Of a DNA stretch of 64,000 nucleotides, positions 8,449 through 16,966 are shown in pieces; position 1 is the first letter of the stretch, and every line of letters begins with the position of its first letter. The notes beneath the pieces are model-generated. The model was not told the DNA's origin, did no database searches, and worked only from the letters and a program-made list of their open reading frames with translations. The position numbers were made by a program, and so were the translations under genes. This DNA comes from Gammaproteobacteria bacterium. Its GTDB lineage: Bacteria; Pseudomonadota; Gammaproteobacteria; Ga0077554; Ga007554. The stretch spans positions 58,825 through 122,824 of the forward strand of contig JAKFXX010000003.1 in the NCBI GenBank assembly GCA_021731145.1, written 5' to 3'.

Positions 8449-9033
8449 ATGCAGCCGAACCCTGTGAATCAAGCCGCGAAAAATAAAGAGCGCGCAGAAA
8501 AAAAGCCGGCACTGGCCAGCGTCATCGAGCGCAATAATCGCACGATTATCCGTCTGCGCATGAAGGCTGCGCGTGAGCGCAGTTTGCAAGACAAAATCGC
8601 CGATGCCATCACCTCATTTTCGGGACGCATGCTGTTTGTCTATGTGCATGTCGTATGGTTTGTGCTCTGGGTTTTGCTTAACACCGGACAATTTGGTGTG
8701 CCTGCTTTCGATCCATTCCCATACGGGTTGTTGACCATGGTCGTGTCGCTGGAAGCGATTTTCCTTTCAACCTTTGTGCTGATCAGCCAGAACCGCTCAA
8801 GTGCAGAGTCTGAGCGGCGTGCCGATCTGGATTTGCACATCGGTTTGCTCACTGAACATGAATTGACGCGAGTATTGCAAATGCTCGATGCGATACAGGA
8901 AAAATTGGGCATCGAAAATGACGTTGAAAGCGATCTGGCAGACCTCGAAGTGGAAACCAAGCCGGAAGATGTGTTGGCGGAAATCGAGCGATTGCAACAG
9001 CGCTCGGCCGCCGGAAGGTCGCCCACTAAATGA
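8449..9033 (+). CDS. DUF1003 membrane protein
   Basis: About 194 residues from the ATG at 8449 (AAGGGC upstream). A basic N-terminus leads to two membrane helices with the DUF1003 signature VHVVWFVLWVLLNTG ... DPFPYGLLTMVVSLEAIFLSTFVLISQNR, then a charged, helical C-terminus likely to form a coiled coil. DUF1003 proteins are inner-membrane proteins of unknown biochemical role, sometimes linked to cyclic-nucleotide or ion contexts. An in-frame start at 8362 would overlap the RluA-like gene and is less likely. Confidence 0.82.
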   Translation: MQPNPVNQAAKNKERAEKKPALASVIERNNRTIIRLRMKAARERSLQDKIADAITSFSGRMLFVYVHVVWFVLWVLLNTGQFGVPAFDPFPYGLLTMVVSLEAIFLSTFVLISQNRSSAESERRADLDLHIGLLTEHELTRVLQMLDAIQEKLGIENDVESDLADLEVETKPEDVLAEIERLQQRSAAGRSPTK

Positions 9034-9041
9034 ACCTGCTC

Positions 9042-9416
9042 CTAAGGCTTGCTACTCCCGATGAGCAGGTTGCTGAAAAAGCCGAAAACGGAAATAAACA
9101 GCGCAACAAAAAAGCCGGTCCAGAATCCATCGACTGTAAAGCCCGGCACCAGCCATGCCACCAGCAACAGCATCGACGCATTGATGATCAGCAGGAAAAA
9201 TCCCAGGGTGAACACCGATAAAGGCAAGGTCAGGATCACCAGTACAGGGCGGATAATGGCATTGGCGAATCCGAGCAACAGGCCGGACACCAAGAGCGTG
9301 CCAGCGCTCGCGAACGAAATGCCCGAAAACAGATAACTTGCCACCCATAATGCAAGTGTGATGATGGCCCAGCGCAGCAGCAGCGCGAGGACTGGGTTAA
9401 ACGTAGCCGTCAGCAT
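9042..9416 (-). CDS. YvlD-like four-helix membrane protein (phage holin family IV)
   Basis: The 124-residue product is almost entirely four membrane helices. It matches the Phage_holin_4_2/YvlD family pattern, with the NAIIRPVLVILTLPLSVFTLG segment and a closing SVFGFFSNLLIG. Despite the family name these are chromosomal membrane proteins and not lysis holins; some are linked to envelope stress. It is convergent with the DUF1003 gene, 8 nt apart, and follows the HDOD gene by 9 nt. Confidence 0.8.
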   Translation of the reverse strand: MLTATFNPVLALLLRWAIITLALWVASYLFSGISFASAGTLLVSGLLLGFANAIIRPVLVILTLPLSVFTLGFFLLIINASMLLLVAWLVPGFTVDGFWTGFFVALFISVFGFFSNLLIGSSKP

Positions 9417-9425
9417 GCCGTGCGT

Positions 9426-10280
9426 CTACCCCGCATCCGGAGAGATCAGTCGCAGTGCCTCGCTGAATTGCGTCTCCGCCTCGATAACCACGGGTTCGAC
9501 CACCTCATCCGCAAGGCCGACGAGTTCCCATGCTGCGGATTCAAAAGGCGCCACATGGCGGCTGCCGCTGCTGCCGAATTGCACTGCGCTCGCTATGATG
9601 TTGGCAAGATGGGTTATCGCCGCGTCCACAGGGAATTGCCGCGCCATCAATGGCGCGTGATGGAAGGCAACCGCCTCTTCCAGGTGGGCAGGCAATTTCC
9701 ATGCGCGCAGCAGCTCTCCGCCCACGGCAGCATGGTCGAACCCCATCACTGCTTGTTCCGCCTGGCAGATAGTCTCGTTACCATGAGACGCCCGTAACAG
9801 CGCCTCACGCGCCAGTTCGGGGATTTTGCGGTAGATCAGTAAACTGCCCACATCATGCAGCAGTCCTTCCACGAAAAATCGTTCCGAATGGGACTCCCCG
9901 CGCCGGACCGCCAGTCCGCGTGCCACCAGGGCGCAGCCAATGCTGTGGCGCCAGAAGCTATCCATGGTGACAATATCGTTCGGCAAACCTGCAAACAATT
10001 TAACGGCCGATGTTGCCAGAATCAGATCGCGTAATTCATGCGTTCCCACTATGGTGATGGCACGGGACACGGTATCGATCTTGCCTGGGAAACCGTAAAA
10101 AGAGCTGTTGACGATTTTCAGCAAGCGTGCCGTTAATCCGGCATCCTGGCTGATTACTCGCCCAATGTCAGCAGCCGAATAGTGCGGGTTGTCGATCATC
10201 TCGTTGACGCGCAGAAACACCTCTGGCAGTGACATCAGATGGATGATGCCTGCGACGATCTCGCGGGGGCTAACTGTCAT
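9426..10280 (-). CDS. HDOD domain signalling protein
   Basis: About 284 residues containing an HDOD domain (a divergent HD-type fold). Visible landmarks are the LPEVFLRVNEMI start, the ISQDAGLTARLLKIVNSS stretch, a YGFPGKIDTVSRAITIVG segment and HSIGCALVARGLA with later HDVGSLLIY. HDOD proteins act in signal transduction, often near cyclic-di-GMP or chemotaxis genes, usually without proven catalysis. The ATG at 10280 has GGGAG about 10 nt upstream and is preferred to the GTG at 10298. It overlaps the upstream small gene by 11 nt, so the two are translationally coupled. Confidence 0.85.
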   Translation of the reverse strand: MTVSPREIVAGIIHLMSLPEVFLRVNEMIDNPHYSAADIGRVISQDAGLTARLLKIVNSSFYGFPGKIDTVSRAITIVGTHELRDLILATSAVKLFAGLPNDIVTMDSFWRHSIGCALVARGLAVRRGESHSERFFVEGLLHDVGSLLIYRKIPELAREALLRASHGNETICQAEQAVMGFDHAAVGGELLRAWKLPAHLEEAVAFHHAPLMARQFPVDAAITHLANIIASAVQFGSSGSRHVAPFESAAWELVGLADEVVEPVVIEAETQFSEALRLISPDAG

Positions 10281-10611
10281 GCTGGCAGGCTCCCGCACCC
10301 GCGTGTCCTACGCGCAACTCACACAGCCGGAGAAGGGTTTTAATGAATGGATGGTTGACGTTGTTGTGCCGGAATAATTCCAGCAAGTGGGGTTGTTGCT
10401 CTGGGTGTGCTACGAGCGAGGGTGGATTTTCGATGGTTTGGCCCGGAGCACCCAGGATTCGAACCCGATTGATCCCGTGCGCTTTGAGCATGAGCAGGTG
10501 TTTGCGCGAGAGCTGAGTCCCGGCCTCCAGCAGCAAGTGGCCGTTTGTGGAAGTCACGCTTGCGGCAAGTATGGCGCCTGCTTCGATTTCATCAATATTC
10601 TTGTCTGCCAT
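10270..10611 (-). CDS. Small conserved partner of the HDOD protein
   Basis: The 113-residue product begins with a segment of the kind found at the N-terminus of many HD-GYP proteins (GAILAASVTSTNGHLLLEAGTQLSRKH..L...GINRVRIL), a small beta-rich module. The C-terminal half is not recognised. An AAGGGG ribosome site precedes its ATG, and its end overlaps the start of the HDOD gene by 11 nt. It is probably a separate polypeptide working with the HDOD protein, equivalent to a fused module elsewhere. Confidence 0.65.
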   Translation of the reverse strand: MADKNIDEIEAGAILAASVTSTNGHLLLEAGTQLSRKHLLMLKAHGINRVRILGAPGQTIENPPSLVAHPEQQPHLLELFRHNNVNHPFIKTLLRLCELRVGHAGAGACQHDS

Positions 10612-10744
10612 GTCTTACCCCTTTATCCTTATTGATTGCGCCTTATTTTCTTGTATTTTTTAATTTTTTTGATTTTACACCTTCCCAGCCATCAAACAAA
10701 AGACGCAAATCGCGGCAAAGGTCTGAATTTGTGCTGCGCCTCTA

Positions 10745-10773
10745 TTGACCAGCAGAGGTGGTATAAGTACTAT
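10745..10773 (+). promoter_or_regulatory. Sigma-70 promoter of tRNA-Asn
   Basis: TTGACC (10745-10750) and TACTAT (10768-10773) are separated by exactly 17 nt and lie about 24 nt before the mature tRNA 5' end. Position and spacing fit a strong vegetative promoter for a single tRNA gene. Confidence 0.75.
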
Positions 10774-10796
10774 ACGCAACCTCTAGTTGCAATTCT

Positions 10797-10872
<76 letters not shown>

Positions 10873-11023
10873 TATTAAAATTGATGGGTTAAGCGATTTT
10901 TCGCGTAGCCCATCGTATTCATTCTTACCTTTATCCTTGTTATGTCAGCAACTGGTTGTGCGTGACGTTGCGGTGTTGCCCGTGCAATGTGGAGATCGTA
11001 CGCGCAGTATGTTCCTTGGAATC

Positions 11024-11497
11024 ATGACAAAGACACTGATGCTGGGGTTTTCCTTGGCTCTCCTGTCCGGCTGTGCCGGGCTGCTTGCGCGGCCGGTGCC
11101 GCCGCAGGTTAATATTGCCGCCATCAGCCTCACTGACGCCAATTTCTTCGAGCAGCGCTACCACATCAAGCTGCGCCTGCAGAATCCCAATGACTTCGAT
11201 CTGCCCATCAACGGAGTGCAGTTCCAGATCCAGCTCAATGGTCGTCCGTTTGCATCCGGCATGAGCAGTGCGCCGGTGTCCGTGCCGCGATTGGGTACGG
11301 CGGTGCTCGAAATAGACGCAATCAGCACGCTGGCGGAAGTGGCCCGGCAGCTCAACGACATCGTCATGGGCCAAACCCAGGGGGTACGTTACACCCTCAC
11401 AGGCAAGGTACACCTGGCCCGTCCAGCAATGGAGCTACCGTTCCATCAAGAGGGAGATATGAAGCTGCCTTCGCTGGAGGGCAAGAGTTCCAAGTGA
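11024..11497 (+). CDS. LEA type 2 / WHy domain lipoprotein
   Basis: About 157 residues. An N-terminal signal with lipobox LLSGC gives a lipid-anchored envelope protein. The body is an LEA14/WHy-type beta domain, with the family-like LKLRLQNPNDFDLPINGVQFQIQLNG region (NPN motif) and VPRLGTAVLEI. Such proteins are thought to protect or organise proteins under stress; the role here is unknown. Upstream in-frame starts at 10937 and 11009 exist, but only the ATG at 11024 puts the signal peptide at the N-terminus. Confidence 0.82.
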   Translation: MTKTLMLGFSLALLSGCAGLLARPVPPQVNIAAISLTDANFFEQRYHIKLRLQNPNDFDLPINGVQFQIQLNGRPFASGMSSAPVSVPRLGTAVLEIDAISTLAEVARQLNDIVMGQTQGVRYTLTGKVHLARPAMELPFHQEGDMKLPSLEGKSSK

Positions 11498-11518
11498 GTC
11501 TCCGTTTGGACCCACACC

Positions 11519-12067
11519 CTACCAAATCAAGTCATCAGGAATCTTATAGTCCGCATAGGGATCTTCGCCGCCATCCTTGCTGGCGCTTTGTTGCGGGTCG
11601 TTATAAAAAACCACGTTCTTTTCGTTGCGGAGGCGAATTTTCTCGGCAATTTCCGCAGGTACTATTTCATATTGCTTGTTCAGCCGCACGATGGCTGATT
11701 TTCCATGAGCAATCTGCTCGCGCGTCGCCTCAGAGACAAAAATTCTTTTTACTTTGCTGTTGTCTATAAAGTTATAAGGCACGTCACCATCACCTTTCGG
11801 TTGGCGATGCGTCTCTATTAACTGTTTGATCTGTGCCGCAACTGCCTGTCGCTCGGCGTCCTCTTTCCGTTGCAGATTTAGCTGGCGGTCGCGCTCAGCC
11901 TTTTCAGCCTGGGCTTTCTGCGCTTGCAGCTTATGTTCATCCACGATGCCAGGCTTTTTTTTGTCCTTCTGCGTATTCTGTTTGTATTTATCATTTTTTG
12001 CTTTTTTGATTCGGTTTTCATCCACCAAACCTAGACCGAGCAATTGATCTTGCAATGATTTCGCCAT
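11519..12067 (-). CDS. DUF2058 (YaiL-like) protein
   Basis: The 182-residue soluble protein starts MAKSLQDQLLGLGLV and is strongly charged, with a long Lys/Glu/Gln-rich coiled-coil stretch (about 25-85). A conserved C-terminal domain follows (PYNFIDNSKVKRIFVSEATREQI ... YEIVPAEIAEKI). This matches the DUF2058/YaiL family, described as nucleoprotein- or polynucleotide-associated; the activity is not established. A GGGAG site precedes the ATG. It converges with the LEA gene. Confidence 0.88.
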   Translation of the reverse strand: MAKSLQDQLLGLGLVDENRIKKAKNDKYKQNTQKDKKKPGIVDEHKLQAQKAQAEKAERDRQLNLQRKEDAERQAVAAQIKQLIETHRQPKGDGDVPYNFIDNSKVKRIFVSEATREQIAHGKSAIVRLNKQYEIVPAEIAEKIRLRNEKNVVFYNDPQQSASKDGGEDPYADYKIPDDLIW

Positions 12068-12178
12068 CTATCGTATCTCCCGCCAGAGAGGTTATTGTTT
12101 GACTTTGCATTTTTGGGCGGCGCGGTTCAGACATTTGTCATCCCCGCGCGCGCTCTATTGCAGCAGATTCAGCCCCAA

Positions 12179-13771
12179 TCAGGCAACTTTCTGGCTCAGC
12201 AGGTAATCGTCGTAGTTGCCCATGAAGTTGACGACGCCCTTCGGTGACAGCTCGATGATGCGCGTTGCCAGGGATGAGACGAATTCACGATCGTGGCTGA
12301 CGAAAACCAGGGTGCCGGGATAGTTTTCCAGCGCCAGATTGAGCGACTCAATGGACTCCATGTCGAGGTGATTGGTGGGTTCATCCATGATCATGACATT
12401 GGGGCGTTGCAACATCAACTTGCCGAACAGCATGCGCCCCTGCTCGCCGCCGGAGATGACCTTGACTGATTTCTTGATCTCGTCACCGGAAAACAGCAGC
12501 CGCCCCAAAGTGCCGCGTATGACTTGCTCATCGGTGCCCGGTGGCGCCCATTGACGCATCCAGTCGAACAGGGGCATGTCCTCAGCGAAGTCGGCGGCAT
12601 GGTCTTGGGCAAAGTAGCCGATACGGGCGTTTTCCGACCATTTTATGGTGCCGCTGTCCGGCATGATGTCGGCAACCAGGCTGCGCAGCAGGGTGGTTTT
12701 GCCGATACCGTTGGGGCCGATCACGGCAATGCGTTCGCCGACTTCGATCGTCAGATTGAGGTCACGGAATAGCGTGACCCCACTATAGCTTTTACTCAGA
12801 CCATCCACTTCCAGGGCCAGTCGATAAAGCTTTTTCTCCTGCTCGAAGCGGATGAAAGGATTGACCCGGCTCGACGGCTTGACATCATCAAGTTTGATCT
12901 TGTCGATCTGTTTGGCGCGCGAGGTTGCCTGCTTGGCCTTGGATGCGTTGGCGGAGAAGCGGCTGACGAAGGTCTGCAATTCGGCGATCTGGGCCTTTTT
13001 CTTGGCGTTATCGGACAACAACCGTTCGCGGACCTGGGTGGCGGCAGTCATGTACTCATCGTAATTGCCCGGATAGACACGCAGCTCACCGTAGTCCAGG
13101 TCGGCCATATGGGTGCAGACGCTGTTCAGAAAGTGACGGTCGTGGGAGATGATAATCATCGTGCTGTTACGCGCGTTGAGTATGTCTTCCAGCCAGCGAA
13201 TGGTGTTGATGTCGAGGTTGTTGGTGGGCTCGTCCAGCAGCATGATGTCTGGATTGGCGAACAGGGCTTGAGCGAGCAGCACACGCAGCTTCCAGCCCGG
13301 CGCTACCGCGCTCATCAAACCGTTATGCTGCTCCAGCGGGATGCCGAGCCCCAGCAACAATTCACCGGCGCGTGGCTCAGCGGTATAGCCGTCCATTTCC
13401 GCGAACTCGACTTCCAGCTCCGCCACTTTCATGCCGTCTTCCTCGCTCATTTCCGCGAGGGAGTAGATGCGGTCGCGCTCCTGTTTCACTGGCCACAGTT
13501 CAGCGTGGCCCATGATGACGGTGTCCAGCACCGTGTAATCCTCGAAGGCGAACTGATCCTGCCGCAGCTTGCCGAGGCGCTTGTGGGCCTCGATGCTGAC
13601 CGTCCCCGATGTTGGCACCAGGTCGCCACCGAGGATCTTCATTAATGTCGATTTTCCGCAACCGTTGGCGCCGATCAGGCCGTAGCGGTTGCCATCGCCG
13701 AATTTGACGGAGATGTTTTCGAACAGGGGCTTGGCCCCGAACTGCATGGTAATATTGGCTGTAGAAAGCAC
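12179..13771 (-). CDS. ybiT: ABC-F family ATPase, YbiT type
   Basis: The 530-residue length and near-full similarity to E. coli YbiT ([30 protein letters not shown]) identify it. Two nucleotide-binding domains are visible. The first has GANGCGKST with [10 protein letters not shown], and the second has GPNGIGKTT with SGGEQGR and MDEPTNHLD. The ABC-F linker between them is rich in Lys/Arg and Ala (about 245-305). ABC-F proteins bind the ribosomal E site and modulate translation; they have no membrane domain. The start codon is GTG at 13771. The gene lies downstream of rhlE on the same strand. Confidence 0.95.
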   Translation of the reverse strand: MLSTANITMQFGAKPLFENISVKFGDGNRYGLIGANGCGKSTLMKILGGDLVPTSGTVSIEAHKRLGKLRQDQFAFEDYTVLDTVIMGHAELWPVKQERDRIYSLAEMSEEDGMKVAELEVEFAEMDGYTAEPRAGELLLGLGIPLEQHNGLMSAVAPGWKLRVLLAQALFANPDIMLLDEPTNNLDINTIRWLEDILNARNSTMIIISHDRHFLNSVCTHMADLDYGELRVYPGNYDEYMTAATQVRERLLSDNAKKKAQIAELQTFVSRFSANASKAKQATSRAKQIDKIKLDDVKPSSRVNPFIRFEQEKKLYRLALEVDGLSKSYSGVTLFRDLNLTIEVGERIAVIGPNGIGKTTLLRSLVADIMPDSGTIKWSENARIGYFAQDHAADFAEDMPLFDWMRQWAPPGTDEQVIRGTLGRLLFSGDEIKKSVKVISGGEQGRMLFGKLMLQRPNVMIMDEPTNHLDMESIESLNLALENYPGTLVFVSHDREFVSSLATRIIELSPKGVVNFMGNYDDYLLSQKVA

Positions 13772-13827
13772 GGTACTGTTCCAGATAAATAGTTAAGGAT
13801 GGTCCTGTTTTTGCGATTTGCCGCAGA

Positions 13828-13865
13828 GCGCAATAAGGGAGCTGAAGTCTCCCCCCTTATTGCGC
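13828..13865. repeat. Perfect 12-bp inverted repeat between rhlE and ybiT
   Basis: GCGCAATAAGGG (13828-13839) and CCCTTATTGCGC (13854-13865) pair perfectly around 14 nt. On the minus strand it follows the rhlE stop but has no U-run, so it is at best an mRNA-end stabiliser or a weak terminator. Confidence 0.6.
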
Positions 13866-13878
13866 GGATGTTTGCGCT

Positions 13879-15213
13879 CTAAGCGCCGCTACGGCCCTTG
13901 GCAAAGCCACCGCCTGTAGCAGGACGGCGCGGTGGCCGGTTCCCGCTGGTTTTCGGAGCCGAATGCGCACCCCCGGCGCGTTTGTCCCTGCCCTGGCCCG
14001 GCGGGCGTGCTTGCTGGCCACCGCCGCGACGGTTGCCGCCATCACGGCCATTGGTGAGAGGCACGGCCTGGATCGACGGGTCTGGCTCGAAGCCGGGGAT
14101 CATTACCTTGGGAATGTCACGATTGATCAGGCGCTCGATGCCGGCCAACAGTTTGTTTTCGTCGATACACACCAGCGAAACGGCTTCGCCCGTGCACCCG
14201 GCGCGGCCCGTTCTGCCGATACGGTGGACGTAATCCTCGGCAACGTTGGGTAATTCGAAGTTGACCACATGAGGCAGTTGATCGATATCCAGACCGCGCG
14301 CCGCGATGTCGGTGGCTACCAGTACCCGCACCTTACCTTGTTTGAAGTCGGCCAAGGCCTTGGTGCGCTGGGGCTGACTCTTGTTGCCGTGGATAGCGGC
14401 GGCGGTAATGCCGTCTTTTTCCAGTTGCTCGGCGAGGCGGCTGGCGCCGTGCTTGGTGCGGCCGAACACCAGCACCTGCTGCCAATCGCCAGACTTGATC
14501 AGTTGGGCGAGCAGCTCACGTTTACGGGTGCGGTCCACCGGATGCACCACCTGGGCGACCGTTTCCGAAGCCGTGTTGCGGCGCGCCACTTCGACCAGTA
14601 CCGGCGAGTTCAATAACTGGTCGGCCAGTTTCTTGATGTCATCGGAATAGGTTGCCGAAAACAGCAGATTCTGGCGGCCTTTAGGCAGCAGCGCCAGGAC
14701 CTTTTTGATATCGTGGATGAAACCCATGTCGAGCATTCGGTCGGCCTCGTCCATCACCAGAATCTCAACCCGGCTCAGGTCAACGGTCTTCTGGGTGACG
14801 TGATCCAGCAAGCGCCCCGGCGTTGCTATCAGGATATCAACACCCGCGCGCAGTTGGGCAATCTGCGGGTTGACCTTGACCCCGCCGAACACAATGGCGG
14901 ATTTCAGCGGCAGATGTTTGCCGTAAGTGCTCACGCTCTCGCCGACCTGGGCGGCCAGCTCGCGGGTCGGCACCAATACCAGGGCACGCACGGCGCCTCG
15001 CTTGGCGGCGGCAGCGTTGGCGGTGAGCCGCTGCAACATCGGCAAGGTAAATGCGGCGGTCTTGCCGGTACCCGTCTGGGCGCCGGCCATGATGTCGCGC
15101 CCCTCAAGGATGACGGGAATCGCCTGGGCTTGCACCGGAGTGGGTTCGGTGTAGCCTTGATCGGCAATGGCACGGAGTAATTCGGCCGACAGGCCGAGCG
15201 TTGAAAATGGCAT
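13879..15213 (-). CDS. rhlE: DEAD-box RNA helicase RhlE
   Basis: About 444 residues from the ATG at 15213. The helicase core shows the Q motif (FSTLGLS.ELL...GYTEPTPVQ), [39 protein letters not shown] and [10 protein letters not shown]. The C-terminus is a Gly/Arg-rich tail ([15 protein letters not shown]), as in RhlE. These enzymes unwind RNA in ribosome assembly and mRNA decay. The ATG has AGGAA about 12 nt upstream; the in-frame start at 15252 adds a poor leader. Confidence 0.93.
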   Translation of the reverse strand: MPFSTLGLSAELLRAIADQGYTEPTPVQAQAIPVILEGRDIMAGAQTGTGKTAAFTLPMLQRLTANAAAAKRGAVRALVLVPTRELAAQVGESVSTYGKHLPLKSAIVFGGVKVNPQIAQLRAGVDILIATPGRLLDHVTQKTVDLSRVEILVMDEADRMLDMGFIHDIKKVLALLPKGRQNLLFSATYSDDIKKLADQLLNSPVLVEVARRNTASETVAQVVHPVDRTRKRELLAQLIKSGDWQQVLVFGRTKHGASRLAEQLEKDGITAAAIHGNKSQPQRTKALADFKQGKVRVLVATDIAARGLDIDQLPHVVNFELPNVAEDYVHRIGRTGRAGCTGEAVSLVCIDENKLLAGIERLINRDIPKVMIPGFEPDPSIQAVPLTNGRDGGNRRGGGQQARPPGQGRDKRAGGAHSAPKTSGNRPPRRPATGGGFAKGRSGA

Positions 15214-15772
15214 AGTGATGTAGTGTTCCTGAAGTGGCCTCCCAAAGAGCATGCTCCCTGGTTCGGTCTAGGCGGGTTAATCTGTTGATTTGGCGGGGAT
15301 AACCTGAGAGGGATATACCGCAGTAGTTCTTATCAGTGCGCCCGGCAAGGAGATCCTTTCCGGGCGCGGCTGGCGCGGACCGTACAGCGTCGAGATAAAA
15401 ACTTGGTGGGATTATAGCATAACTGGAGGGCGCACGTTTCCACATTGTGCCGTCGCAGGGATGATTTATTCACGGATGGCACTTATCTGTAGTGGTTCAG
15501 ACTTAAGGCTCTGTTGGCGTTTGGCCAGCCGTTGCGACTGCGCTCGCGTCCCTCGGTCACGTTATTGGACGGCTGAGGCTAGCCTGAGCCAATCGCCGAC
15601 CAACACTCCTCATAACTAACAATAATGATAATATTGCTTTTGTTTCCACCGAGGCACGTTCGCCCTCCGGTCTGCTGCCTTTTATCGCACCGATACGGCG
15701 CCTTGTTGTACGGCAGCAGCGCCCTGAAGTGGGTTCATGGCTGAACAACCCTGCGCATATGAAAGGAAAACT
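15214..15772. other. 559-bp intergenic region between divergent rhlE and the DUF917 gene
   Basis: No coding frame on either strand looks real. It must hold the promoters for rhlE (minus) and for the DUF917/GGDEF-EAL pair (plus), but no convincing hexamer pair was found. A 20-bp imperfect palindrome centred on AGGCTAGCCT lies at 15571-15590, and an AT-rich patch (ATAATGATAATATTG) at 15621-15635. Confidence 0.5.
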
Positions 15773-16957
15773 ATGGCTGTGCATGAGTATGGGATCACCG
15801 ACTTTCAATACATTGCCGCGGGTGCCGCGATTCTTGCCAGTGGTGGAGGCGGCAGCTATCGCGATGCCGTCAACGTGATAGAAGAGCTGGCCAATAGTTG
15901 GAGCGGCACTGTGCAGGTGCGGGATTACGATGGCGCAACTAACTGCTGCGTGATGGCCATGATGGGCTCGCCCGATGCCGCCGACAGCCTGACACTGGCA
16001 GATATCGAATATTCCATCACCAACACGGTCAACCTCTTTGAGAACACGACTGGCGCCACACTTGGTTGCGTCATTCCGGTCGAAATCGGGCCGATCAACT
16101 CGATTGTGCCGCTTATCGCGGTGTCCATGTCCAACAATGCTATTCAATGGGTCGTCAATGGCGACGGCGCCGGGCGGGCTGTGCCGGAGTTGCCGCAGAC
16201 CACCTATAGCGGCAGTGCCCTGCTCGCTGCGAGTCCGTGCGCACTGGCTAACGATGCCGAGACGACGACAGCTTTACAGTCCGCCACGCTGAATGCCGCG
16301 ACTGCCGCCCAAATCGAAACGCTGGCTGGTGGCATAGTTTCTGCCTTCGGTAGCTTCTCGGGGATTGCGCTCTGGCCTTCCAACGCGAGCAACGGCTATG
16401 CTTTGACAGGAAACTACATTGCCGGAACACTGGCGCAGGCATGGACTCTGGGGCAACTCTTGTTAACCGCCTCAAGCTCTCCCCCAACCGCCGAGGTCGC
16501 GGCACAGATCACCGGCATCACCGGACGCACGGCTACGCCCACACTCACCAATTTTTACATCACCGCTGTTACGCAGTCGACTACCAATGCGTCGCTCGAT
16601 ACCGGCATCATCCGTCTGGACAACACGCCTGATCATGACAGCAGCACTGAAACACACTACATCTACAATCTGAACGAAAATCTGATCATGTATTCGAGCC
16701 TGAGCAACGTGCCCGACATTATTGCACCGGATTCAATCTGTTACTACTCCGAAAGCACGGGACTCGGTTTCTCCAATGCCACCGATGATCTGGCGGTGTA
16801 TTTCGATTCAAGCACGGGCAAGAGTACAGGCAAGACCGTCAGCATCATCAAAGTCGAGGCCGCACCGGAACTCTACAAGGCTGCCGGTGTTGTGGCGTCG
16901 TTCGCCGGCCTGCTGCGCAACATCGGCTATGCCGGTGCGCTTCCTTATTCTGATTGA
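15773..16957 (+). CDS. DUF917 family protein
   Basis: About 394 residues from the ATG at 15773 (AAAGGAAAAC upstream). The N-terminal ILASGGGGSYRD is typical of DUF917 (COG3535), as is the pattern VIPVEIGPINSIVPL and GDGAGRAVPELPQTTYS. DUF917 proteins usually lie beside hydantoinase or amidohydrolase genes and have no established reaction. No hydantoinase is present here. Instead the gene is followed after 9 nt by a PAS-GGDEF-EAL gene, which points to a two-gene operon. The protein is soluble, without signal peptide. Confidence 0.82.
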   Translation: MAVHEYGITDFQYIAAGAAILASGGGGSYRDAVNVIEELANSWSGTVQVRDYDGATNCCVMAMMGSPDAADSLTLADIEYSITNTVNLFENTTGATLGCVIPVEIGPINSIVPLIAVSMSNNAIQWVVNGDGAGRAVPELPQTTYSGSALLAASPCALANDAETTTALQSATLNAATAAQIETLAGGIVSAFGSFSGIALWPSNASNGYALTGNYIAGTLAQAWTLGQLLLTASSSPPTAEVAAQITGITGRTATPTLTNFYITAVTQSTTNASLDTGIIRLDNTPDHDSSTETHYIYNLNENLIMYSSLSNVPDIIAPDSICYYSESTGLGFSNATDDLAVYFDSSTGKSTGKTVSIIKVEAAPELYKAAGVVASFAGLLRNIGYAGALPYSD

Positions 16958-16966
16958 GATGCAGGC

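Noticed and set aside
15557..16147. Minus-strand frame of 196 residues
   Set aside because: It overlaps the well-supported DUF917 gene, has low-complexity His/Arg-rich composition and no ribosome site.
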